Assembly: GCA_023250755.1 (NCBI GenBank)
Contig: JAHFAC010000091.1
Location: 1-7,021 of the forward strand
Length of the DNA: 7,021 nt
Source: Bacteriovoracaceae bacterium
GTDB taxonomy: Bacteria > Bdellovibrionota > UBA1018
Direction of reading: 5' to 3'
In this document: piece after piece, positions 1 through 6,114 of the stretch
How positions within the stretch are numbered: position 1 is the stretch's first letter
How the letters are laid out: each line of letters begins with the position of its first letter
Notes under the pieces: model-generated
Databases searched by the model: none
Told to the model about the DNA's origin: nothing
Seen by the model: the letters and a program-made list of their open reading frames with translations, nothing else
Translations under genes and position numbers: made by a program

Positions 1-433
1 TGGCATAGAGCGAAATTGGATTCAGAGGAGAATTTTCGTCACAGTAATTGTTTTTGTCTCCGGTGCCATAAGCGCTGTTGGTGGTGGGCATCAGGACCCG
101 CTGATGGGGACTCAAGGATTTGAGCATCGTGATGACAGCGTCATGATTGGTACTGGTGGCGCCAATTGGATCACGGTTGCACAGAGGTGCCCCAACATAA
201 GCGGCAAGAGGAATGATGATGTCCGCTTCTTTGAGAAGGGGTGCCATCAACGTTTGGTTTCGGACATCGCCATTGACTATGGAAAAATGAGAGTGGTGAC
301 AAACCGATGCGAGACTGTTTTGCTGATACATGAAATGATCCACAACGGTCACTTGATGGCTGCGTTGGATCAGTTCAGGAACCAAAGTGGACCCCAAGTA
401 TCCCGCCCCACCCGTAACAAGAATTTTAGCCAT
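1..433 (-). CDS. NAD-dependent epimerase/dehydratase (nucleotide-sugar modifying), C-terminus outside window
   Basis: This is the N-terminal 144 residues of an extended short-chain dehydrogenase. Such enzymes use bound NAD(P) to epimerise, dehydrate or reduce a nucleotide-activated sugar in the cytoplasm. Translating the minus strand from the ATG at 433-431 gives a Rossmann glycine motif, G8xxG11xxG14 in TGGAGYLG, and an acidic residue D32 at the end of the second strand, which normally binds the adenosine ribose. GDVR follows at 55-58, then LAAYVGAP at 76-83 and the active-site region PTTNSAYG at 116-123. The reading frame leaves the window just after Y143 of SLYA, the likely catalytic tyrosine of YxxxK. 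The start overlaps the stop of the upstream nucleotidyltransferase gene by one base (TAATG), so the two are probably translationally coupled. The substrate cannot be read from this part. The upstream HddC-like gene suggests a GDP- or other NDP-activated heptose or hexose. Confidence 0.9.
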   Translation of the reverse strand, partial: MAKILVTGGAGYLGSTLVPELIQRSHQVTVVDHFMYQQNSLASVCHHSHFSIVNGDVRNQTLMAPLLKEADIIIPLAAYVGAPLCNRDPIGATSTNHDAVITMLKSLSPHQRVLMPTTNSAYGTGDKNNYCDENSPLNPISLYA

Positions 434-1140
434 TAGCTTTCTCCTCCCTGATTTTGAATGAGAGATTCAGCAGAGTAATAATCCTCTGGAATCCCAATAT
501 CTAAGAATTTAGAAGTACAAATCAAACCAAAAAGCTGTTTCCCTTGCTTTAACAATTTAGGAAAGAGTTCGTCTTCTAATGAAGATTTTTCATAAAAATT
601 CAAACTCTCTTCAAGTATCGAGGGATTTCTGAAGAGATAAACACCCCCATTCCTGACTTCACTGTCTCGGGCTTGGATTGAGAGGATGCGTGAATCTGAG
701 TCGAGCTCCATGCCACTGTAGCGTTTCTTATCGGAAGATCGAAAGAGCCCAAACGTCACATCGGATTTTTTTATCTGATGAAAGGCGTGTAGGCTCTTGA
801 GGGTGACCTCAAAGTAAGTGTCTCCATTCAAGACCAGAAAGGAGTCTTTGTTTTGCAATTGAGTGAGGGCTAAGAGCAATCCTCCACCAGTTCCAAGTGG
901 TGTTTTTTCAACACTGTACACAATTTCAGCAATTTTGTAGCGGCCTTTGAAATAGTCCTGGATTGTCTCGTATCGATAGCTGACGGCTAGGATAAATCGA
1001 CTGACCCCTTGTTTGATCCAGTAGTCCAGTTGGTGGGCGAGAAAGGGGCGTCCGGCAATGGGAGCCATCGGTTTAGGAAGATCAGGGACAGCCTCTTTCA
1101 GTCGTGTACCGAGGCCTCCTGCCAGAATGATTGCCTGCAT
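433..1140 (-). CDS. hddC: HddC-like sugar-1-phosphate nucleotidyltransferase (probable D-glycero-D-manno-heptose 1-phosphate guanylyltransferase)
   Basis: This 235-residue cytoplasmic enzyme is predicted to activate a sugar 1-phosphate with an NTP, giving an NDP-sugar and pyrophosphate. It has the complete nucleotidyltransferase (RmlA/GlmU-like) core. The nucleotide loop LAGGLGTRL is at 6-14 and K23 lies in the PKPMAPI segment. PLGTGGG is at 81-87, NGDT at 105-108 with metal-binding D107, NGGVYLF lies further on, and FLDIGIPEDY is at 212-221 with the second metal ligand D214. The length and the order of motifs fit the short HddC/GmhD group that makes GDP-D-glycero-D-manno-heptose for S-layer, capsule or LPS glycans. 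Mannose-1-phosphate or glucose-1-phosphate transferases share the same core, so the exact sugar and base are inferred. It is the first gene of the leftward pair and abuts the divergent spacer. I see no clear Shine-Dalgarno before its ATG. Confidence 0.88.
   Translation of the reverse strand: MQAIILAGGLGTRLKEAVPDLPKPMAPIAGRPFLAHQLDYWIKQGVSRFILAVSYRYETIQDYFKGRYKIAEIVYSVEKTPLGTGGGLLLALTQLQNKDSFLVLNGDTYFEVTLKSLHAFHQIKKSDVTFGLFRSSDKKRYSGMELDSDSRILSIQARDSEVRNGGVYLFRNPSILEESLNFYEKSSLEDELFPKLLKQGKQLFGLICTSKFLDIGIPEDYYSAESLIQNQGGES
441..449 (-). promoter_or_regulatory. Strong Shine-Dalgarno for the epimerase gene
   Basis: The minus strand reads AGGGAGGAG, seven bases before the ATG at 433-431. It lies inside the last codons of the upstream nucleotidyltransferase gene. 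It is the best ribosome binding site in the window. It supports the chosen epimerase start and a coupled stop/start (TAATG) arrangement. Confidence 0.75.
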
Positions 1141-1146
1141 GAGCGT

Positions 1147-1175
1147 ATCTAACTGGTGGGCTCTTGAAATGTAAA
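1147..1175 (-). promoter_or_regulatory. Candidate sigma70-type promoter of the leftward operon
   Basis: On the minus strand, TTTACA (1175-1170, five of six matches to TTGACA) is followed after exactly 17 bases by TTAGAT (1152-1147, only three of six matches to TATAAT). Transcription would start about at the A of the hddC ATG, giving a leaderless message. That would fit the lack of a visible Shine-Dalgarno there. The -10 match is poor, so this is a weak call. Confidence 0.22.
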
Positions 1176-1229
1176 TGGATTTTTCAGGCAGAGATTTTCT
1201 TGTTCTCCCTCTGGGTTTGTGGCACTTAC

Positions 1230-1233
1230 GGAG
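1230..1233 (+). promoter_or_regulatory. Ribosome binding site of the GT2 gene
   Basis: GGAG lies seven bases before the ATG at 1241. It favours this start over the second in-frame ATG at 1250. It sits at the right end of the 100-bp divergent spacer, in which I found no convincing rightward -35/-10 pair. Confidence 0.65.
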
Positions 1234-1240
1234 TTAACTT

Positions 1241-2014
1241 ATGAAATCCATGAAAGTGACGTTGCTGGCCTTGACCCTCAATGAGATCGATGGAATCAAG
1301 GCGATCATGCCGCAGATCGACCGTTCTTGGGTGGATCAAATCCTTTTTTCAGATGGAGGCTCAACGGATGGGACCATCGAATGGCTCAAGGAAAATGGGT
1401 ACGAAGTCCATGTTCAGAAGAAGAAGGGAATTCGGCACGCTTATCTTGAAGTTTTAGATCAAATTCGTGGAGATATCGTTCTTACCCTGAGTCCAGATGG
1501 GAATTGTCCACCGGAGAGTATCCCTAGCCTGATTGCAAAGGTTAAGGAAGGTTATGATTTGGTGATTGGTTCTCGCTATAGTGATTCGGCCACCAGCCAG
1601 GACGATGATATCGTGACTGGTTTTGGAAACTGGCTTTTTACGAAAACGGTGAACGTTCTTCACGGGGCCCACTATAAAGACGCGATGGTGATTTACAGAG
1701 CCTTTCCGAAGTCACTCATTTATGAGTTAGATCTCCACCGAGAGGAGTCTTACCTCCTCCCCGAAAAACTTTTTGGCACGGTGATCAGCTGGGAGCCGCT
1801 CATGTCGGTCAGAGCTGCTAAGCGCAAGAAAAAGATCGTTGAGATCGGAGTAGGTGAGCCGCCTCGAATCGGCGGTCATCGCAAGCTCCAAATCTTCAGG
1901 TGGGGTGCGGCTTATTATTTTCAATTTTGGCGCGAACTTTGGTTCTGGCGTCCTGGCAAAGTGAGTGAACCTACGGTTAGGTCCCATGCAGTGGTTGAAG
2001 AAACTCTCCCATAA
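1241..2014 (+). CDS. GT2 family glycosyltransferase (DPM1-like, polysaccharide locus)
   Basis: A 257-residue GT-A-fold glycosyltransferase, predicted to move a sugar from a nucleotide donor to a lipid-linked or glycan acceptor on the cytoplasmic face of the inner membrane. The N-terminal strand LLALTLNE (8-15) is followed by SDGGSTDGT (37-45), the usual donor-binding loop. Next come TLSPDGNCPPE (82-92), where the D86 region stands in for the usual DxD, then VIGSRY (108-113) and an acidic DDDI (121-124). The C-terminal part has a basic segment, RAAKRKKK, and an RIGGHRKLQ motif near the aromatic-rich end. There is no C-terminal membrane helix pair, unlike the longer polyprenyl-phosphate glycosyltransferases. 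Its 3' end overlaps the start of the membrane-protein gene, so the two are probably coupled. Donor and acceptor are unknown. Heptose or mannose would fit the divergently transcribed nucleotidyltransferase, but that is inference. Confidence 0.92.
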   Translation: MKSMKVTLLALTLNEIDGIKAIMPQIDRSWVDQILFSDGGSTDGTIEWLKENGYEVHVQKKKGIRHAYLEVLDQIRGDIVLTLSPDGNCPPESIPSLIAKVKEGYDLVIGSRYSDSATSQDDDIVTGFGNWLFTKTVNVLHGAHYKDAMVIYRAFPKSLIYELDLHREESYLLPEKLFGTVISWEPLMSVRAAKRKKKIVEIGVGEPPRIGGHRKLQIFRWGAAYYFQFWRELWFWRPGKVSEPTVRSHAVVEETLP

Positions 2015-3614
2015 TCGCCCTGATTTTTTTCCGTTAATCGCGCTCTTTTTGGTTTACTCGGCCGGTCATGGCCTGATTCTCCTGAATGATGCGGTGCTTT
2101 GGGACGATTGGCATTGGCAATTTTTTTCAATGAAAGAGGCAGTCTGGCAGTACGTGGCGCAGAGTCAGCCCTTTTATGCTCTAGTTTATTGGATTTGTCA
2201 TTCCATTACCAGTTCTCATTATTTTTTTAGAGCAATTACTTTTGTTCTGTTTTTCCTGATTTCGGTACTTTTTTACAAGATTTTATGCCGATCTAAAAAA
2301 TTTACCGGTGATTTTTCAGATAAATTTTCCAGTAATTTTCCTGATAATTTTCCTGATAATTTTCAAAGATGGCCTGCATTTTTTACGGCGGCTCTCTTTG
2401 CTGTTCTGCCACAGTATTTTTCACGGCTGTGCTTTGGGATGTTGACTTATACACTCTCACTTTTTCTTTTTACTTGGGCTTTTTACCTGGTGATTGCGGG
2501 ATATTATTTGAGAACCTGGCTTTGGAGAGGGCTCACGCTCTCCCTCTTTTTTCTTTCTTTCACGCTCGCCTCGTTGATTTGGCTTTACCTGATTCCTTGT
2601 GGATACCTTTATTTCAGCTTTCAAGAGCCATTCAAGTTTTCAGTGCGAAAAATAGTGCGTTTCAGTATTCGGCACATGGACTTTATCTTGCTCCCCTTCG
2701 TATTTGTCGTTTCACATAAAATATTTTTTCCAAAACTTGCACAATTTGCGGGGTACAACGCGATCACTTGGGAGGGGTTCCTCGAGTCCAGAGCTTTTCT
2801 GTGGAAATCGATTCGAATTGGATTTATTGACTTACTGCGCAGATTTTGGGGTAAGAAGATTGTGCTCGAGTTTTTGATTCTTTTTATTGCAGGTGTTGTG
2901 ATTCAACCGGCTCTTGCGCTTAAGAAGAGTATTCATTGGGTGGCTCTGGCTTTGGCTTCTTTCCTTTTTTTCTGTTTTTCGGTTTTTCCCTATTCAATCG
3001 TAGGTCGAGCGATCGACCATTATTACATTGAGGATCGAAATGCGATCCTGACCCTGTTCTTTTTGGCGCTTTTCTTTTTTTCGGCACTTTCGGCTTTTTT
3101 TTCGTTTACTCGTGCAAAATGGTCCCTCTATCTAGCATTGGGTATCCTGACATTCACTTTTGCGAAACGGTCTTTTGAGGTTAATTTGTCGTGTCTTCAG
3201 GGCATGATCAAACAAGATGCCCTGATGGCTAGATTTGCTGAAATGCCAGAGATCCGGGATGGAAGAACTTTTTATGTTGACGATCATGCTACGGATTATG
3301 CGCCCAATGACACTCCCTATGAGCAGTCTCAACTGACCGGATTGGTTCGTGCCGTTTATAAAACTCCCAATCGATGTGTGAGTGATCATAAGGATGATTG
3401 TCGAATGATGAGTGATTGGGTTTTGAAACGAAACTACTACAGTCTTTACGAGTATCAACCCGATCAAGATCGTTATCAAATCACGTTAGATTATGGGCCT
3501 CTCATATTAACAGATAAGAGGGCGATTTTTCTTGCTTTGATGAAGATTTTTGATCGATCTCTTTATCGCAAAACTTTACCTGAGACGCTAAAGGTGACAG
3601 TCCGTCGGCTATAG
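1986..3614 (+). CDS. Polytopic inner-membrane protein, possible GT-C-type glycosyltransferase
   Basis: This 542-residue protein has about ten hydrophobic helices, the first at residues 13-33 after a basic N-terminus. A soluble C-terminal region of about 135 residues starts near 407. The loop after helix 1 carries WDDWHW (39-44). An acidic pair in the first outer loop is typical of GT-C transferases, which use polyprenyl-phosphate sugars on the periplasmic side. No family signature confirms this, so the function is tentative. C464 and C472 in the tail could pair if it is periplasmic. Codons are unusually T-rich (phenylalanine mostly TTT), largely because the protein is rich in phenylalanine. 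I chose the ATG at 1986, which overlaps the upstream gene by 29 bases. A GTG at 1965 would add seven residues ahead of the same protein, and neither start has a strong ribosome site. The partner gene is the GT2 transferase upstream. Confidence 0.8.
   Translation: MQWLKKLSHNRPDFFPLIALFLVYSAGHGLILLNDAVLWDDWHWQFFSMKEAVWQYVAQSQPFYALVYWICHSITSSHYFFRAITFVLFFLISVLFYKILCRSKKFTGDFSDKFSSNFPDNFPDNFQRWPAFFTAALFAVLPQYFSRLCFGMLTYTLSLFLFTWAFYLVIAGYYLRTWLWRGLTLSLFFLSFTLASLIWLYLIPCGYLYFSFQEPFKFSVRKIVRFSIRHMDFILLPFVFVVSHKIFFPKLAQFAGYNAITWEGFLESRAFLWKSIRIGFIDLLRRFWGKKIVLEFLILFIAGVVIQPALALKKSIHWVALALASFLFFCFSVFPYSIVGRAIDHYYIEDRNAILTLFFLALFFFSALSAFFSFTRAKWSLYLALGILTFTFAKRSFEVNLSCLQGMIKQDALMARFAEMPEIRDGRTFYVDDHATDYAPNDTPYEQSQLTGLVRAVYKTPNRCVSDHKDDCRMMSDWVLKRNYYSLYEYQPDQDRYQITLDYGPLILTDKRAIFLALMKIFDRSLYRKTLPETLKVTVRRL
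2307..2366 (+). repeat. In-frame 12-bp tandem repeat, five units
   Basis: Five consecutive 12-base units encode the four-residue series GDFS, DKFS, SNFP, DNFP, DNFQ. The DNA of the last units is nearly identical (GATAATTTTCCT, then the same again with a changed end), and the first units have diverged. The repeat fills the loop between the second and third hydrophobic helices of the membrane protein, at residues 108-127. Unit gain or loss would keep the reading frame. Confidence 0.85.
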
Positions 3615-3683
3615 GTAGATAGGTATTTTTAATCAAGGGTTTACGCTTGCTAACCGGGTCTTCTATGGTAAGAATCCGAATTA
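3615..3683 (+). other. Intergenic gap with a short direct repeat
   Basis: This 69-base gap is the only one over 20 bases among the plus-strand genes. ATAGGTA occurs twice, at 3611-3617 (spanning the stop of the membrane-protein gene) and 3619-3625, followed by TTTTT. It does not form a hairpin, so I do not call a terminator. The start at 3684 has only a weak purine stretch (TAAGAA) upstream. Whether a promoter for the radical SAM gene lies here cannot be decided by eye. Confidence 0.4.
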
Positions 3684-5222
3684 ATGAGCCAAAAGATCGA
3701 CCTTTTGTTGGTAACCCCTTCCAGTCGAGCACAAGTCTATCAGAGTCTGAGCACAGATCTGGCTGCCCTTGAGCCGCCTGTATGGTCAGGATTAATCGCG
3801 AATTTTATTCGAAACAAAGATTTTTCTGTCCAAATGCTCGATGCCGAGGCTCTGGGCTTGTCTCATGATGAAACCGCTCGTCGCATTGTCGAAGCTAATG
3901 CGCTTTTAACCGTTTATGTGGTTTATGGACAGCAACCCTCTGCCTCTACGCAATGTATGCCGGCAGGCCGAGCAGTATGCAAATTGGCCAACGAAAAAGC
4001 ACCGGGGATGTTCAGCATGGTGATGGGAACCCATTCTTCAGCACTCCCGATGCGTACCTTGCTCGAAGAGCCCTACACTTTTGTTTGTGAAGGCGAGGGG
4101 CCGTATACGGTATTGAACCTTCTTAAAACTTTAAAAGACGGAAGCATGGACTATGAATTTGTTCCGGGACTTCACTACAGAAGCAAGAGTGGTGAAGCGA
4201 TGCAGACCAAGCCGGCTGAAAAGATCAAGGACCTGGATCAGGAACTCCCGGTCCAGGCCTGGGATTTACTTGATATGTCCAGGTATCGGGCTCACAACTG
4301 GCACTGCTTTGATCACATTGAGCAACGCCAACCTTATGCTTCTTTGCAAACCAGTTTGGGCTGTCCCTACAAGTGTTCTTTCTGCTGCATCAATGCCCCT
4401 TTTGGCGGATCAGGGATCCGTTATTGGAGCCCAGAGAACATCATTCATCAAATTGACATTTTAGTGAGCAAGTATGGCGTCAAGAACATCAAAATTCCCG
4501 ATGAGATGTTTGTATTGAACGAGCGTCATGTTTTAGGGATTTGCGATTCAATTATCGAGCGGGGTTACGATTTGAACATTTGGGCTTACGCCCGTGTCGA
4601 TACGGTCAAGGAGAAGTTTCTCGAAAAACTCAAGAAGGCTGGTTTTAATTGGCTTGCGCTTGGCATTGAATCTGGGAGCAAGCATGTGCGAGATGGTGTG
4701 ATGAAGGGCCGGTTCGGCGATATTGACATCGAGGGTGTGGTCAAGAAGATCCGGGATTCTGGTATTTATGTCTGTGCGAATTATATTTTTGGATTGCCTG
4801 ACGATACGTACGAAAGCATGCAGCAAACCCTTGATATGGCAAAAGATCTTAACACGGAGTGGGCCAACTTCTACAGTGCAATGGCTTATCCGGGTTCTAT
4901 GCTTTATAAAATGGCTGCCGAAAAAAATTGGCCCCTTCCAGCAGATTGGCTGGGATACTCCCAACATGCTTTTGAGACGTTGCCCCTTCCGACCGAGACT
5001 CTCTCTGGCCCAGAGGTGTTGGCATTTCGAGATCAGGCGTTCATGAGTTATTACACGGATCCCTCTTATCTTAAGATGATTTGCGAGATGTTTGGGCAAA
5101 AAGTCGTTGATCATATCAATGACTTCACAAAACATGATCTCAAACGTAAATTTGTGAAGTCTGAAATCCGGGAGAGAATGCCTGCCATGCCTCGGTTCGT
5201 GGAGCCGGTCGCCTCTCTTTAA
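3684..5222 (+). CDS. B12-binding-type radical SAM protein of polysaccharide loci
   Basis: A 512-residue protein with the layout of cobalamin-binding radical SAM enzymes. Residues 1 to about 165 form a Rossmann-like N-terminal domain (KIDLLLVTPSS near the start, GTHSSALP and FVCEGEG further on). The radical SAM barrel follows, with CPYKCSFCC at 227-235: C227, C231 and C234 are the CX3CX2C ligands of the 4Fe-4S cluster that cleaves S-adenosylmethionine. LALGIESGS and NYIFGLPDD are typical later barrel motifs. The usual cobalamin motif DxHxxG is absent, so B12 may bind without a protein histidine, or not at all. The C-terminal tail (about 430-512) has no motif I know. Overall similarity is to uncharacterised members found in LPS and capsule loci. 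The reaction (methylation, epimerisation or another radical step on a sugar or lipid) is unknown. The nucleoside phosphorylase gene follows after 16 bases. Confidence 0.9.
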   Translation: MSQKIDLLLVTPSSRAQVYQSLSTDLAALEPPVWSGLIANFIRNKDFSVQMLDAEALGLSHDETARRIVEANALLTVYVVYGQQPSASTQCMPAGRAVCKLANEKAPGMFSMVMGTHSSALPMRTLLEEPYTFVCEGEGPYTVLNLLKTLKDGSMDYEFVPGLHYRSKSGEAMQTKPAEKIKDLDQELPVQAWDLLDMSRYRAHNWHCFDHIEQRQPYASLQTSLGCPYKCSFCCINAPFGGSGIRYWSPENIIHQIDILVSKYGVKNIKIPDEMFVLNERHVLGICDSIIERGYDLNIWAYARVDTVKEKFLEKLKKAGFNWLALGIESGSKHVRDGVMKGRFGDIDIEGVVKKIRDSGIYVCANYIFGLPDDTYESMQQTLDMAKDLNTEWANFYSAMAYPGSMLYKMAAEKNWPLPADWLGYSQHAFETLPLPTETLSGPEVLAFRDQAFMSYYTDPSYLKMICEMFGQKVVDHINDFTKHDLKRKFVKSEIRERMPAMPRFVEPVASL

Positions 5223-5223
5223 T

Positions 5224-5228
5224 GGGGG
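5224..5228 (+). promoter_or_regulatory. Ribosome binding site of the phosphorylase gene
   Basis: GGGGG lies ten bases before the ATG at 5239, in the short gap right after the stop of the radical SAM gene. It supports this start, and the tight spacing supports co-transcription. Confidence 0.5.
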
Positions 5229-5238
5229 TCCTGATTAA

Positions 5239-6114
5239 ATGACTGCTTTTCACGGATCAAGGTTTTTACGAGACAAGTTTCGTGAGCTTGGAATTTCTGC
5301 GCCCAGGATTCATTTTGTTTTAGGGTCGGCGCTTGCTTCAGCTTTTGAAGAAATTGAGGTGGAGCGATCGGGTTTTCGGCGAGTGGGGGAGTTATTTTTT
5401 TCTGAGATTCCAGGGCTTCAGGGCGCAACGGCTCCAGGGCATAGCGGAATTTTTAAATATTTAAGACACGAGCACAGTGGACAGGGAATTACTTTTCAGG
5501 TGGGGCGGCTTCACGGCTACGAGGGGTTGACCGCCCGCCAGGTGGCTCAGCCTGTTATGGTTTCACGCTTGGCTGGGGCTCGCCAATTTATACTCACCAA
5601 TGCAGCAGGCTCTTTGGATCCCTCTTTTGAAGTGGGTTCGGTTATGGTTCTCCGCGACCATGTGAATCTGACAGGACAAAATCCTTTGGTAGGGCCCAAT
5701 CTGACGGATGAAAAGGGCTGTGCTTTGGGGCCGAGATTTCCTGACATGAGTCAAGTCTATGGAGTCCCACTCAGCAAAGCATTGAGCACATCAATGAAAG
5801 ACTGTGGTTTAAAGGTGAATGAGGGAACTTATCTTGGACTACTCGGTCCGAGTTTTGAGACTCCGGCAGAGATTGCTCTTTTTTCGAAATGGGGCCTTCA
5901 TGCCGTCGGAATGTCGACCGTATGGGAGGCCATCGCCCTTCAGCATTCAGGTGCAGAGATTGCGGGGCTTTCTCTCATTAGCAACCAGGGGTGTGGTTTG
6001 GGTGGGCGTATTCCATTAAGCCACGACGAGATTTTAGTGCAGTCCCAGCGTTCAGCCCAGAAGATCATCCAGGGGCTTTTTACCCTGGCAGAATCGGAGT
6101 GTTCTCATCCATGA
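5239..6114 (+). CDS. Purine nucleoside phosphorylase, trimeric PNP/MTAP family
   Basis: A 291-residue cytoplasmic enzyme that should split a purine nucleoside with phosphate into free base and (deoxy)ribose 1-phosphate. It has the usual length and all main active-site positions, by analogy with human PNP. S30 (LGSALAS), H68 (APGHSG), R90 and H92 (GRLHGYEG), N121-A122 (TNAAGS) and S226 (GMST) make up the phosphate and ribose sites. E207 (GPSFET) and N249 (ISNQG) make up the base site. N249 marks the 6-oxopurine type (hypoxanthine, guanine), as opposed to the aspartates of methylthioadenosine phosphorylase. H262 matches the histidine that contacts the 5'-hydroxyl. One oddity is GMSTVWE, where most relatives have VPE. 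Its stop overlaps the next start (ATGA), which ties it to the nucleoside deaminase. Inosine/guanosine phosphorylase is the first guess. 5'-methylthioinosine phosphorylase is the contextual alternative. Confidence 0.93.
   Translation: MTAFHGSRFLRDKFRELGISAPRIHFVLGSALASAFEEIEVERSGFRRVGELFFSEIPGLQGATAPGHSGIFKYLRHEHSGQGITFQVGRLHGYEGLTARQVAQPVMVSRLAGARQFILTNAAGSLDPSFEVGSVMVLRDHVNLTGQNPLVGPNLTDEKGCALGPRFPDMSQVYGVPLSKALSTSMKDCGLKVNEGTYLGLLGPSFETPAEIALFSKWGLHAVGMSTVWEAIALQHSGAEIAGLSLISNQGCGLGGRIPLSHDEILVQSQRSAQKIIQGLFTLAESECSHP
6096..6099 (+). promoter_or_regulatory. Ribosome binding site of the deaminase gene
   Basis: GGAG lies eleven bases before the ATG at 6111, inside the end of the phosphorylase gene. 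The spacing is long, so re-initiation through the ATGA overlap may matter more. Confidence 0.4.

Noticed and set aside
104..436. 110-codon open frame on the plus strand
   Set aside because: It is antisense to the epimerase, whose Rossmann and active-site motifs are unmistakable. The plus-strand product shows no motif.
1484..1516. Missing DxD in the GT2 transferase (SPDGN instead)
   Set aside because: I first took it as loss of the metal site, but SPDGN with a following PPE looks like a normal variant in short GT2 enzymes of polysaccharide loci. The other motifs are intact.
2369..2719. 116-codon open frame on the plus strand within the membrane-protein gene
   Set aside because: It is an out-of-frame shadow of a T-rich gene encoding hydrophobic helices; no ribosome site or motif.
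3611..3630. Terminator after the membrane-protein gene
   Set aside because: There is a run of five T, but the bases before it form a direct repeat (ATAGGTA twice), not an inverted repeat, so no stem can form.
3640..3675. Possible promoter boxes TTTACG/TATGGT (18-base spacer) or TTGCTA/AAGAAT (17-base spacer)
   Set aside because: Both pairs match consensus at only four of six positions per box and would start transcription too close to the ATG at 3684 for a ribosome site. Not better than chance.
4548..5135. 195-codon open frame on the minus strand
   Set aside because: It lies wholly opposite the radical SAM gene, whose frame carries clear motifs. The antisense protein has no recognisable domain.
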